From positions 372,001-436,000 of the forward strand of contig CBDHHC010000024.1 in NCBI GenBank assembly GCA_965263345.1: DNA of 64,000 bases. Reading direction: 5' to 3'. This stretch comes from CBDHHC01 sp965263345 (GTDB lineage Bacteria; Pseudomonadota; Alphaproteobacteria; Rhizobiales; CBDHHC01). How positions within the stretch are numbered: the stretch's first letter is position 1; each line of letters starts with the position of its first letter. The position numbers and the translations under genes were made by a program. This document shows, piece by piece, positions 8,784 to 17,607 of the stretch. The notes under the pieces were generated by a model. That model saw nothing but the letters and a program-made list of their open reading frames with translations, was not told the DNA's origin and did no database searches.

Positions 8784-9458
8784 TTATTTTTTCTCAGCTT
8801 TTTTCTTTTTCTGCTCTTCTTTATACTTCTTTTGTAGCGCAATACGACGTTCGCGGATTTTACCTAGAAGTTCTCTACGAGCAGCATGGTATTTTTTGTT
8901 ATCAATTGCTTTACCGGCAAGAGCTGTACCAAATCCATTTAAAGGAACAGGAAAACCAATTGGCTTACCCAAGCGATTGATTGCAGCAACAACCATACGC
9001 TTACCTTTTTTCATTTTATCAATAAATGCTTTGTCTGCATTAATTTCAGCTGTACATCCGCCAGGGGTACAAATAGAGAAAGGAAGCTTGACTGGCTTAT
9101 CTTCATCAATTTTAACTTGTACGCCAGGAGGAATTGCCATTCCTAATGGTACCATAATCATAAAGCGCTCTTTGTCTTGGCCCTGGATCTTACGAATTGC
9201 AGCAGAAACAAGAACTAAGCCAGTATTACCATCAAGTCTTTCATGGTGAGTAAGGCAAATTTCTTTTTGCTCAGGCTTTGCTTCTTTAGACTTTCTAAAA
9301 GTCGCCTTATCGCATAATTTCACCCAAGAACTTTGTGGCTTCTTAGCTTTATCTTGTGCTTTCACAGTATGCGAAGTCGTTCCGAAAGACACAGATGCCA
9401 CAAGAACAAAAAGACCTGCTAAAATTGGGAATTTTCCCTTATTTTTAATATTCATCAT
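8784..9458 (-). CDS. IalB family secreted protein (invasion-associated locus B)
   Basis: About 224 residues from ATG 9458; GAGAGG sits nine bases upstream, so the in-frame TTG at 9467 is less likely. A signal peptide runs through LAGLFVLVASVSFGTTSH. The exported domain carries the IalB pattern: W.K.C, EICLTHHE, VSAAIRKI, MVPLGMAIPPGVQVKID, then FSICTPGGCTAEI with a Cys pair likely to form a disulfide, and KGKRMVVAAINRLG. The C-terminal 45 residues are highly basic and low-complexity (KKYKEEQKKKKAEKK). IalB was named in Bartonella for erythrocyte invasion, but homologues are common in free-living alphaproteobacteria, where the role is unknown. Confidence 0.88.
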   Translation of the reverse strand: MMNIKNKGKFPILAGLFVLVASVSFGTTSHTVKAQDKAKKPQSSWVKLCDKATFRKSKEAKPEQKEICLTHHERLDGNTGLVLVSAAIRKIQGQDKERFMIMVPLGMAIPPGVQVKIDEDKPVKLPFSICTPGGCTAEINADKAFIDKMKKGKRMVVAAINRLGKPIGFPVPLNGFGTALAGKAIDNKKYHAARRELLGKIRERRIALQKKYKEEQKKKKAEKK

Positions 9459-9486
9459 TGTTATCAACCTCTCATCCCCGTCTCTG

Positions 9487-9517
9487 ACCTCATAAATAAC
9501 TTATTATGAGGTTTTTT
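9487..9517 (+). terminator. terminator-like hairpin in the gap between ialB-like and yejA-like genes
   Basis: ACCTCATAA (9487-9495) pairs perfectly with TTATGAGGT (9504-9512) and is followed by six T residues on the plus strand. This is the shape of an intrinsic terminator, yet no plus-strand gene ends here; on the minus strand it would lie in the leader of the IalB-like gene. It could stop antisense transcription or fold in the leader mRNA. The rest of 9459-9842 is A+T-rich and shows no gene. Confidence 0.4.
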
Positions 9518-9842
9518 CTACGTAAACGGTTTAGTCCATAAATTCTTAAATCAGCGTGGAATACATTTCAATAGGACATTCCAGCGATTACACTCAATAG
9601 TGGTTTTCCTTAATCTTATCTATTTAATTTATTTGTGTCTTGTCTACCACTAATCTTCCCATCGTACCGCAGAAAATAATATTTTGCCTGTTCGAATCGT
9701 AATGATTATAAACAAAACAAATAAGCCAAAATCATGAACTCAAGAATTTATGACTTTTTTTATTGTTTTAACCACATGAAAGCATTTATGACAAAGTCAT
9801 ATCATATATACAACTTGATTGTCTAAATTTACAGGAGAAGAT

Positions 9843-11693
9843 ATGAGACATATGGCAAAAGGCCCACACAAACTCTCCGCTAGCAAGCCAACTTATATCT
9901 CAGGCCTACTTATAATGAAAGTGTTAGTCCTAGGTATTCTGCAGCTATACACAGTAGAATATGCACATTCCAAGTCTATTCACGGTATAGCAATGCATGG
10001 ACAACTCAAACATAAATCCGACTTCACACATTTTTCTTATGTAAACCCAAAAGCTATTCAAGGTGGACGACTTAAAACAGCTTATGTAGGAACTTTCGAT
10101 AGCCTTAATCCATTGATTCCTAAAGGTGTTGTTGTCCCTTTTATTCGCACATATGTTTATGAAAGTCTGTTAGCAAGAGCTTTTGATGAGCCATTTTCTT
10201 TATACGGATTACTGGCTGAGAAAGTCGAAGTTTCTGATGACCGGAGTTGGATTAGCTTTACAATTAACAAAAGCGCAAAATTTTCTGATGGAAAGCCATT
10301 GACTGTTGATGATGTGATATTTTCTCACGCTCTATTAAGAGATAAAGGACGCCCAAATCATAGAACCTATTACAGTAAAGTAACAAAAGTTGAAAAAATA
10401 GGCACAGATACAGTGAAATTTACCTTCAATAATGATGGTGATCGAGAAATGCCACTGATTATGGGGCTGATGCCAGTTTTACCAAAACATCTCATCACAG
10501 AAGAAAATTTTGAGAAAACAACCTTGGAAAGCCCTGTAGGTAGTGGTCCTTATATTGTAAATAGGATCGTTGCCGGAAAACAGATACTCTTTAAAAAAAA
10601 CCCTGACTATTGGGCAAAGGACTTAGCCGTAACGAAGGGCCATTTTAATTTTAATGAAATTCAAATAGATTATTACAGAGACAATGATGCCCTCTTTGAA
10701 GCTTTCAAGAAAGGGCTATATGATGTTCGTTTTGAGAGAAACCCTGCAAAATGGGCATTATCCTATAATTTTACAGCAATCAAAAAGAAACAAGTTTTAA
10801 AAAATGAAGTGATTCTCTCTATTCCTTCAGGGATGGATTCTCTTGTCTTTAATACAAGACGCAAAATTTTTAAGGATAAACGAGTACGACAAGCCTTAAG
10901 CTATGTATTCGACTTTCAGTGGATTAATAAAACGCTTTTTCATAATTTATATCAAAGAACGCAAAGCTTTTTTGATCGCTCCGAACTCTCCTATGTTGGT
11001 AAGGCTGCTGATGATTATGAACGTAAATTGTTGGCCCCTTATCCTGACGCAATAGAGCCTAAAATTCTTGATGGAACCTTCCGTCAAGCAGTTAGTGATG
11101 GTACAGGACGAAATAGAAAAAACCGCCGACTAGCACTTAGATTGTTAAAAGAAGCCGGATATATTCTGAAAAGTGGTAAACTTGTTAATAAAGAAACAGG
11201 AGAACCTTTCACATTTGAAGTTTTAATAGCTAATCGCTCACAAGAAAGATTAATGTTGACATATGCGCGGGCTTTAAAAACCATTGGAATTGATATTCGT
11301 TTGCGCCAAGTTGACTCAGCACAATATGAAGCTAGAAAAAGATCTTTTGATTTTGATATGATTCAAAATCGCTGGTCAGCTTCATTATCTCCGGGAAATG
11401 AGCAAACTTTCCGTTGGAGTGTAAAATCTGCTGATACAGAAGGCACTTACAATTTCCCAGGTGTTAAATCCCCTGCTGTTGATGCCATGATTAAAGCAAT
11501 GCTTGAAGCTAAATCACGCGAGAATTTCGTCTCCGCAATAAGAGCACTCGATCGTGTCTTGCTTTCCGGGTTTTATGTCATTCCTTTATATCATGCGCCT
11601 GGGCAATGGGTTGCTCAATGGAAACATCTTAAATGTCCAGAAAAAACATCTTTGTATGGCCACAGAATAGATACGTGCTGGATTGAACAATAA
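9843..11693 (+). CDS. YejA-like ABC transporter substrate-binding protein (SBP family 5)
   Basis: About 616 residues; ATG 9843 follows AGGAG by five bases. After a signal segment near LLIMKVLVLGILQLY the mature part begins HGIAMHGQLKHKSDFTHFSYVNP..IQGG, which is characteristic of YejA-type oligopeptide (microcin C) binding proteins. Family 5 landmarks follow: LNPLIPKG, VYESLLARA, WISFTINKSAKFSDGKPLTVDDVIFS, SGPYIV, KNPDYWAKD and YFFNTRR-like VFNTRRKIFKDKRVRQALSYVFDF. These proteins deliver peptides to an ABC importer; YejA itself works with YejBEF. No permease or ATPase gene is next to it, so partners must be elsewhere. Peptide specificity is inferred from family only. Confidence 0.85.
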   Translation: MRHMAKGPHKLSASKPTYISGLLIMKVLVLGILQLYTVEYAHSKSIHGIAMHGQLKHKSDFTHFSYVNPKAIQGGRLKTAYVGTFDSLNPLIPKGVVVPFIRTYVYESLLARAFDEPFSLYGLLAEKVEVSDDRSWISFTINKSAKFSDGKPLTVDDVIFSHALLRDKGRPNHRTYYSKVTKVEKIGTDTVKFTFNNDGDREMPLIMGLMPVLPKHLITEENFEKTTLESPVGSGPYIVNRIVAGKQILFKKNPDYWAKDLAVTKGHFNFNEIQIDYYRDNDALFEAFKKGLYDVRFERNPAKWALSYNFTAIKKKQVLKNEVILSIPSGMDSLVFNTRRKIFKDKRVRQALSYVFDFQWINKTLFHNLYQRTQSFFDRSELSYVGKAADDYERKLLAPYPDAIEPKILDGTFRQAVSDGTGRNRKNRRLALRLLKEAGYILKSGKLVNKETGEPFTFEVLIANRSQERLMLTYARALKTIGIDIRLRQVDSAQYEARKRSFDFDMIQNRWSASLSPGNEQTFRWSVKSADTEGTYNFPGVKSPAVDAMIKAMLEAKSRENFVSAIRALDRVLLSGFYVIPLYHAPGQWVAQWKHLKCPEKTSLYGHRIDTCWIEQ

Positions 11694-11792
11694 TTTAGGA
11701 TATTAAAATATAAATTAATAACATTTAAATAGAATCAGTTAGGTGTAAGTATTCGAGCGAATTGTTTTAATTCAATATACGGTTATATTTAC

Positions 11793-13502
11793 ATGGTTGG
11801 AAATCAAGCTGTTCAAGACTTAAATAATGAAATTTCATTATTAGACAAACAAGATATTTCATCTGTTTATTCAAGTCTAGAGAAATACACTTTAGATCAA
11901 TTACTCCATGAATGGGTCAAAAGAACTCCAGATGCTCGGCTTTTTGCTGATGCACCGAATCGAACTGATTTTGCTCTTGGTGATCCACTTAATTTAAGCT
12001 TTGCAGACGTTTATCGCATTTCTGGTGAAATAGCAGAGCAATTTAAAGCTCATGGTCTCAATCCTGGCGATGTTCTGGCAGTTCAACTTCCTAATACTGT
12101 CGAACTTCCTGTTATTATTCTTGCGGCCTTACGCGCTGGGCTCATCCCTACTCTACTGCCGATCTTATGGCGCAATCATGAAATCGATATGGCATTTCAG
12201 CTTGTTCCAGCCCGGGCTCTAATTACAATTGGGGAATTTTCTGGATATTCCCACAGCCAAATGATGTGCGATCTAGCCTTTGATCATTTAAACGTTCGCT
12301 TTGTTTATGGATTAGGCCCCTCACAAGCAGATGGGGTGACATCACTTAACGAATTCTTCGGTGATCCAAATCCGCCAGTTTTTGAAAATGAACCTTCTGG
12401 CAAACCTTTTACACCACATTCTAATCAACCAGCTCTTATAACTTGGACCACAAGGCCCGGTATTGGTGTTCGTCCTATTTATCGAACCCACCGTGAGCTG
12501 ATTGCATCAGGTCTTATTCATGTGCTTCAACTTGGATTGCAAGCAACAGATCATATGGTCAACCCATATCCACTCACAGGCCTGATTGGTTTATCCGGCA
12601 TGTTTATGCCATCGCTTTTGGTTGGCGCTTCAATGACACAGCACCACCCATTTAATTATGATGTTTTCCTTAATCAAATTCAAAATGAGAAGGCAAACTA
12701 TACTGCCGCTCCTGCAGCTGTTCTCAAAGCCTTTATGGAAAACAACGTTTTCAATTCTCAGGCTCAAACATTAAGCCGGTTTGGCTGTGTTTGGAACGCC
12801 CCTCATGATTATACCAATCAGTATATCAAAAGCGTTCCTGATATTCCTATTTTTGATATTCGCAATTTACACGAAACAACAATCTATATTTCACAACGTC
12901 AAAGCCCAGACCAACAAGGACACATCCAACTTGGAGATCTCACGTCCACTGATTCATCCATTTCTAAAAGCCCATTGCTCGAAACACGTTTTCGTGGACG
13001 TATGAGCTCTCGCAATGGAGATGATGCCAAATATCATGGCGTCCTTTATGTTCGCGGAGCTTCCGTTCCGCTTGGGTCTGGTTTGCCAGCAAAATCCAGG
13101 CCCTCTCAAGAGAGCCAGGAAGGCTGGACGAATACAGGCCTTTCCTGCTCCATTGCCAAATCAAGCCAGGACATGAACCGTGTTATTTGCGAAAATGATC
13201 CTGACATCATTTATCATGGCAACCTTATGATGTTCGCGGACGATCTCGATAAGCTTTACTCAGGCTTTGATGGCTTCTTAGAAGCTGCCGTCATTCCACA
13301 AAGTGATGACATTATGGGCTCTACTCTTGCTGTTGCTGGTGTTCCATTAGATGAAAACACCCCGCCAATGCTTGATGATCTGATCGCTTACCTGAAATAT
13401 CTCGGCGTTGCTCCTTATAAATATCCAGAAAAACTGACTATTTTGGACCGCTTACCACGAGATCATGAAGGCCAGATACTCCGTACTGACATTAAGCCAT
13501 AG
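11793..13502 (+). CDS. adenylate-forming (acyl-CoA synthetase-like) protein with degenerate motifs
   Basis: A 569-residue homologue of AMP-binding acyl-CoA ligases. The N-terminal lobe is normal: LSFADVYRISGEIAEQFKAHGLNPGDVLAVQLPN, then VIILAALRAGLIPTLLP. The usual phosphate loop (TSGTTG.PKG) is replaced by TWTTRPGIGVRPIYRTH, the RTGD hinge reads TNTGLS, and the catalytic lysine near the C-terminus (normally PRT..GK) is glutamine in LPRDHEGQILRTDI. The remainder, including PYPLTGLIGLSG and VAPYKYPEKL, keeps the family shape and full length. Family knowledge says the missing residues are needed for adenylation, so it may bind acyl substrates without activating them, or be an unusual enzyme. 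Local G+C is higher than that of the preceding genes. Confidence 0.75.
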   Translation: MVGNQAVQDLNNEISLLDKQDISSVYSSLEKYTLDQLLHEWVKRTPDARLFADAPNRTDFALGDPLNLSFADVYRISGEIAEQFKAHGLNPGDVLAVQLPNTVELPVIILAALRAGLIPTLLPILWRNHEIDMAFQLVPARALITIGEFSGYSHSQMMCDLAFDHLNVRFVYGLGPSQADGVTSLNEFFGDPNPPVFENEPSGKPFTPHSNQPALITWTTRPGIGVRPIYRTHRELIASGLIHVLQLGLQATDHMVNPYPLTGLIGLSGMFMPSLLVGASMTQHHPFNYDVFLNQIQNEKANYTAAPAAVLKAFMENNVFNSQAQTLSRFGCVWNAPHDYTNQYIKSVPDIPIFDIRNLHETTIYISQRQSPDQQGHIQLGDLTSTDSSISKSPLLETRFRGRMSSRNGDDAKYHGVLYVRGASVPLGSGLPAKSRPSQESQEGWTNTGLSCSIAKSSQDMNRVICENDPDIIYHGNLMMFADDLDKLYSGFDGFLEAAVIPQSDDIMGSTLAVAGVPLDENTPPMLDDLIAYLKYLGVAPYKYPEKLTILDRLPRDHEGQILRTDIKP

Positions 13503-13756
13503 CTCTTAAAACTGCATTTGAACAAAACTGCTTGTCTTTAAGGCCATGACATCCATCAGACAAACCCTATTATATATGGGCTTAAAAGCGCGTGCATAAC
13601 TTTTTTTATGTTTTTTATCCCAAACAATTCAATGACTTATAATTTTTTATAGTTAGTAATTTGTTAAAGTTTTGGTTTGGGTGGCTCGGATATTTGTTGT
13701 TTTAAGATATATCATTTGTATTCATATTAGGTATATATGAATATAGAAGTTTTAAC

Positions 13757-14002
13757 ATGGCGAACACTAGCCTAACACTTATTGATCACTGGGAACAGTT
13801 TATCAAACACGAAATTGCGACGGATCGTTATGGATCTGCCAGTGAAGTCGTTCGAGATGCTTTGAGACATTTGGAAGAACACCAGCAGGGTCTTGAAGCT
13901 TTGCGCAGCCATTTGGCAGAAGGTGAACAACAGATCTCTCGAGGCGAAGGCATAAAAGATTTTTCAATGGATGACCTCATTCAAGATCTTGATGGCGAAT
14001 AA
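13757..14002 (+). CDS. parD: ParD-like ribbon-helix-helix antitoxin
   Basis: An 81-residue protein with the ParD pattern: a short beta strand NTSLTLIDHWEQFIK, then YGSASEVVRDALRHLEEHQ, the ribbon-helix-helix DNA-binding part, followed by an acidic helical tail (EGIKDFSMDDLIQDLDGE) that would wrap the toxin. ParD proteins repress their own operon and neutralise ParE, a gyrase inhibitor. The next gene starts two bases after its stop and begins like ParE but is broken, so this antitoxin appears to be an orphan. The gene is well preserved, suggesting recent loss of the toxin or retention for regulation. Confidence 0.88.
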   Translation: MANTSLTLIDHWEQFIKHEIATDRYGSASEVVRDALRHLEEHQQGLEALRSHLAEGEQQISRGEGIKDFSMDDLIQDLDGE

Positions 14003-14004
14003 AA

Positions 14005-14187
14005 ATGCCAGACTTCATACTAGCGCCTCGTGCAAAAGAAGACCTAAAGCACATCCCTCCTCTAAAATCTGGCAACCCAAATGGCCCTATCACACAGACG
14101 CCTGGAAAAAATGGCAGCTCGCCCGGGATCGTGGTGAAAATCCAGAAATGCCGAAGGAGTAAGGACTCTTTCTTCCCTCAATTGTAA
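14005..14187 (+). pseudogene. ParE toxin remnant (truncated)
   Basis: The frame opens MPDFILAPRAKEDLKHI, the N-terminus of ParE toxins, but after about 17 residues all similarity to the roughly 95-residue family stops and the frame runs on through Pro/Gly/Ser-rich sequence to a stop at 14187. In the neighbouring frame, 14053-14162 reads SSKIWQPKWPYHTDAWKKWQ and ends ARDRGENPEMPKE, which looks like the C-terminal end of a different gene. The simplest reading is a deletion that joined the start of parE to the end of another gene out of frame. No active toxin is expected. A repeat element follows immediately. Confidence 0.7.
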
Positions 14188-14262
14188 TAGGGGGAAGTCC
14201 CTTGGATTGCTTTGCAAGACAAGGGGATGGGGGTTAAATACGGCAAACTCTGAACTTTGCGG
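14160..14262 (+). repeat. interspersed palindromic repeat, single copy
   Basis: This stretch (CTCTTTCTTCCCTCAATTG... GGGGGAAGTCCCTTGG, then TGCAAGACAAGGGGATGGGG and CGGCAAACTCTGA) shares its order of blocks with copies at 21.07-21.17 kb (inverted) and 21.54-21.61 kb. The left part is a palindrome built around CTTCCCCC/GGGGGAAG. The copy sits directly behind the broken parE. The remainder of the gap to 14401 (TTTGCTTTCGCAAAAAGATACCC) also folds back on itself. It is not coding. Confidence 0.65.
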
Positions 14263-14401
14263 CTTTGCCCCCTTCCTTTTTGCTTTCGCAAAAAGATACC
14301 CTTAAGCATTGGCACCCCCTGCCAAAAGTTTGGCACCCAAGGTCAAGACCTCTTCGCGCCCATGATTTAGTCTTTGCCTTGTTACAAACATACAAGGAAC
14401 A

Positions 14402-14901
14402 ATGGAGATTAAAATGATTATCAATTGGTTGGTTTATACATGTCTTTTGCTGGGCCTCTTAAGCGCGCTCGTGGCCGGGGTCTTTCAGTCTTTTTCTGAC
14501 TTTGTGATGCGAGGCCTCATGCGCGCGGAACCTGCTGGTGGTATTGAATCAATGCAGCATATCAATCGGACCGTGTTTCAATCTGCCTTTCTGGCAACCT
14601 TTCTAGCGCTTGTTCCTATCACACTGCTCTTTGCAGCCTATGCCTGGATCTCGCTAAATGGTCTTGGACAAATATTCATTCTTGCAGCTGCTGTCATCTA
14701 TTTTGTATCAGTATTTCTGGTGACCATCCTCGGCAATGTTCCCATGAATGAAAAATTGGCAAAAATGGAGTATAAGAGTTCAGAGGCCAAGGCCTATTGG
14801 GCAATATACACACAACCTGGACCAGATTTAATCATGTTAGAACTCTTGGTTCAGTTGCCACCGCGATTTGCTTCCTGATCGCTGCGATAGAGTTGGCCTA
14901 A
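14402..14901 (+). pseudogene. DUF1772 (anthrone oxygenase-like) membrane protein, frameshifted
   Basis: The main frame (ATG 14402; a second ATG at 14414 is also possible) encodes four hydrophobic segments with the DUF1772 pattern LSALVAGVFQSFSDFVMRGL, INRTVF, TILGNVPMNEKLA and AKAYWAIYTQ. It then leaves the family and stops at 14878. From about 14815 a second frame continues the expected C-terminus WTRFNHVRTLGSVATAICFL and ends IAAIELA at 14901. The combined span is 500 bp, one base short of a multiple of three, so one deleted base near 14812 explains it. This may be a sequencing error or a real lesion. The family name comes from fungal anthrone oxygenase; bacterial members have no proven role. 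Confidence 0.8.
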
Positions 14902-15020
14902 ACCAGGACTTAAGACCAATGTCTAACTATTATGAGCGCTTATAGTCACCATTACATGTCTTTATTTCCTGATCAGATAGAATTTATGCTACATATGCCA
15001 GCATAACATAAGGAGACCAC

Positions 15021-16223
15021 ATGACATCACGTGTCTGGATGATCATTTTATCTGGCGGTATAATATTGGGTATCGCCCTTGGATTCCGCCAGAGCCTGGG
15101 CTTGTTTCTGCCCCATTTGTCAACAGATCTTGGCATTGGCCGGGAGAGCTTTGCGCTGGGAATGGGACTGCTTAATCTGTTCTGGGGTATAGGCGCTCCT
15201 TTCACCGGCGCTCTCGCTGATCGTTATGGCTCGTTCTACATTATCATTATCAGTGCGCTCCTGTATGCTGCCGGCCTTGCGGTCATGACTATGAGCGGCC
15301 AAGGCGAACAATTGCTGACCAGTGGCATTCTTATGGGCCTTGGCTTAAGCGGTGTCGGGTTCTCAGTTATTCTTGGTGTTGTGGGGAGAAATGCCCCTGA
15401 AGACAAACGCGGAATGGCGCTGGGAGTTGCCTCAATGGGCGGTTCTATTGGCCAGTTTTTGGCCCTACCCTATGTGCATATTTTAATCGAAAACTATAAT
15501 TGGTCAATGACTCTGCTTATTCTTGCAGCCTGCAGTCTGATTATGGTGCCTCTTGCTTATAGTTTTGCAGAAAAGCAGACGGCACAACAACAGAACATCT
15601 CTGACCAGACCATGAAAGAGGCATTTTATGAAGCTTCGAATACTAAAGATTTCTGGTTGTTAAATCTTGGCTTTTTTGTCTGTGGGTTCCAGGTTGTTTT
15701 TGTGGCCGTACATTTTCCAGCCTATCTGTCTGACTTAGGTTTTCTGCCCTGGGTCGGTGTTGCAGCATTAACAATCATTGGGATTGGTAATATTATTGGT
15801 AACTTCTTTTGCGGAGTATTGGGAGATATTTATCCGCGCAAATATCTCCTCAGCGCACTTTATATGATGCGATCCATCATTATTGCATTATTCCTATTAT
15901 TTCCTGCCTCTCAGACAAGTGTTCTCATCTTTAGTGCTGGGATTGGTCTATTATGGCTGGGGACCGTTCCCCTCACAAGCGGATTAGTGGCAAAACTATA
16001 TGGAACCAAATATATGTCCATGCTGTTTGGGATAGTCTTTTTCTCCCATCAATTTGGAAGTTTCCTGGGTGCCTGGCTCGCTGGACGATTATATGATAGT
16101 GTTGGAAATTATAACGCGATGTGGATGATCTGTATTGCACTTGGGATTATGGCTAGTCTTGTTCATTGGCCTATCTCAGAACGACCGGTTCCACGTTTGG
16201 CGACCATGAAAGGTGCTGAATGA
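15021..16223 (+). CDS. MFS transporter (oxalate:formate/monocarboxylate type)
   Basis: A 400-residue carrier with about 12 membrane helices; AAGGAG lies eight bases before the ATG. The MFS loop 2-3 signature GALADRYGSF and its second-half counterpart GVLGDIYPRK are present. The opening GGIILGIALGFRQSLGLFLPHLSTDLGIGRESFALG is like the OxlT/monocarboxylate branch, whose members exchange small carboxylates. A central cytoplasmic loop (AEKQTAQQQNISDQTMKEAF) joins the halves. The substrate cannot be read. The stop overlaps the start of a small membrane-protein ORF by ATGA. G+C is higher than in the window overall, as for its two upstream neighbours. Confidence 0.85.
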   Translation: MTSRVWMIILSGGIILGIALGFRQSLGLFLPHLSTDLGIGRESFALGMGLLNLFWGIGAPFTGALADRYGSFYIIIISALLYAAGLAVMTMSGQGEQLLTSGILMGLGLSGVGFSVILGVVGRNAPEDKRGMALGVASMGGSIGQFLALPYVHILIENYNWSMTLLILAACSLIMVPLAYSFAEKQTAQQQNISDQTMKEAFYEASNTKDFWLLNLGFFVCGFQVVFVAVHFPAYLSDLGFLPWVGVAALTIIGIGNIIGNFFCGVLGDIYPRKYLLSALYMMRSIIIALFLLFPASQTSVLIFSAGIGLLWLGTVPLTSGLVAKLYGTKYMSMLFGIVFFSHQFGSFLGAWLAGRLYDSVGNYNAMWMICIALGIMASLVHWPISERPVPRLATMKGAE

Positions 16224-16351
16224 CCTATCAGACTGCAATATTTACGTTTTTTGGGCTTACTCTCATCAGTTTAATGGCCATAGCTGGCTATATCTGGTGG
16301 GAAAGAGGCCTTGTTATCTTACTGAATATGTCTTTTACAGGTTGTTTCTAG
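16220..16351 (+). CDS. small membrane protein, 43 residues, coupled to the MFS gene
   Basis: An ORF too short for usual gene calling: it starts MTYQTAIFTFFGLTLISL and continues MAIAGYIWWERGLVILL, one hydrophobic helix followed by a WWERG turn and a second short apolar stretch. Its ATG overlaps the MFS stop as ATGA, the arrangement used for translational coupling. Composition and reading frame look genuine, but there is no homologue I can name. It might be a small accessory subunit of the carrier. An alternative overlapping frame (16213-16428) looks like a shadow. Confidence 0.5.
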   Translation: MTYQTAIFTFFGLTLISLMAIAGYIWWERGLVILLNMSFTGCF

Positions 16352-16511
16352 GCTTTTTTGCTGCTCTATTTACACTATTATCAAGAAAATCACCCATTTT
16401 CCACTCTAGAACTTCTATCATTTCCTGATCTAAGCTATACTCTATAAAAATTTTACTTATTCACTGCTCCAAAAAGAAGGGTAGTTAGAAACAATATTGA
16501 GGAATTTTGTC

Positions 16512-17138
16512 GTGACTATTGAATGGCAACATGATTTACGCAAAGCGTTAACCGAGACAGTTGATGAATCAGGAGAAACACAATTCGTCGTAAATCCTGA
16601 AATAATTGACTATTATTTACAAACTTTATCCAACCTCACTCGGGATCATGGCGTTCATATTGAAAATGATGAAGACCGCACAGAGATTGAAACAAAGTTA
16701 AAACAACTCATCGGCGTCATGGATATAATCCTGGAAACCGCTGAAAGTGAGCTCGACCTAATTATCAGAACAGCTTATGCTCATGGCCTCAGTTACCAGA
16801 TGACATTCCCAAATGCGCAAGAAAACACGATCAAGCTCTATAAAAAAGCCCTTGCTTTAGATTCAAACCATAAAATGGCAAACTTCCTGTTGGGCATGTT
16901 TATGTTTGGAACCAAAGAGCATCATCTTGACTCTGAGCCCTATTTAGAAACCGCATTAGAACTTGGTGTTGACTCATGTCGTTTCACTTTAGGTATGATT
17001 TATCTTCGCAAAAATGAGTTCGAAAAAGGCAAAGAGTATATTACAAAATTTGCCCAAGATAATCCAGATAATCAACATGCACAATTGGTTCTTCAAGCTT
17101 TAGAAAAAGGCGACATGAATTTCCAAGCCGATGGCTAA
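16512..17138 (+). CDS. TPR-containing protein
   Basis: About 208 residues from GTG 16512, chosen because GAGG at 16499-16502 stands nine bases upstream (TTG at 16497 is the other option). The N-terminal half is acidic and helical (MDIILETAESELDLIIRTAYAHG). From about residue 105 there are three helical-repeat units: NTIKLYKKALALDSNHKMANFLLG, SEPYLETALELGVDSCRFTLG and NEFEKGKEYITKFAQDNPDNQHAQL. They resemble tetratricopeptide/Sel1 repeats used in protein binding. No signal peptide. The lipoprotein gene starts six bases after its stop, suggesting an operon. Role unknown. Confidence 0.65.
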   Translation: MTIEWQHDLRKALTETVDESGETQFVVNPEIIDYYLQTLSNLTRDHGVHIENDEDRTEIETKLKQLIGVMDIILETAESELDLIIRTAYAHGLSYQMTFPNAQENTIKLYKKALALDSNHKMANFLLGMFMFGTKEHHLDSEPYLETALELGVDSCRFTLGMIYLRKNEFEKGKEYITKFAQDNPDNQHAQLVLQALEKGDMNFQADG

Positions 17139-17144
17139 ATCATC

Positions 17145-17606
17145 ATGTTTATAAATAAAATAAGAATAAGAATTTTTATAAGTGTTATTTTACTCCTTTC
17201 TGCATGTGCCCCAAGGGAACTTCCTCCTATTGAAAAGCCAAAAGCGATTTCTCTTGGCAAAGGACAAAACTCTGGCACAATTTTCTTAAACCGACAAAAT
17301 GCAAGACAGCTCGGGTTTGTTACGGCAGATATTTTGTTGAATGGTGAGCGAGTTGGAAAAATAACCAACGGGCAATGTGTTCGCCTCACTGTTCCTGCTG
17401 GGTCCCATAATCTTCAATTAACCGAAGGGAACTTTGGGGCTATTGGCGCGGCTCTTGGCAATGCCATTGCAAAATCCATCGGCAAATATAATGTCAAAAT
17501 CACTAAAGGCCAGCAGCTTCATTATTTTGCCCAGCCTGTTTATGATAGCCCGAATGTTGGTTGGCTCTTTCAAACAACACAACAAACATCAGGCCGAAAA
17601 TGTTAA
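17145..17606 (+). CDS. lipoprotein, DUF2846-like
   Basis: A 153-residue lipoprotein: a basic start, a hydrophobic stretch and the lipobox LLSAC give a lipidated Cys at residue 21. The mature part carries G.IFLNRQNARQLGF...DILLNGERVGKITNGQCVRLTVPAGSH, a beta-sandwich pattern I associate with DUF2846-type lipoproteins, then a Gly/Ala-rich turn (GAIGAALGNAIAKSIG) and a beta-rich end. It probably sits in the outer membrane or facing the periplasm. It follows the TPR gene by six bases. Its stop is one base from the stop of arsI on the other strand. Confidence 0.7.
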   Translation: MFINKIRIRIFISVILLLSACAPRELPPIEKPKAISLGKGQNSGTIFLNRQNARQLGFVTADILLNGERVGKITNGQCVRLTVPAGSHNLQLTEGNFGAIGAALGNAIAKSIGKYNVKITKGQQLHYFAQPVYDSPNVGWLFQTTQQTSGRKC

Positions 17607-17607
17607 G

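Noticed and set aside
9660..9720. tRNA-like TTCGAATC sequence
   Set aside because: No acceptor stem or anticodon arm can be folded around it.
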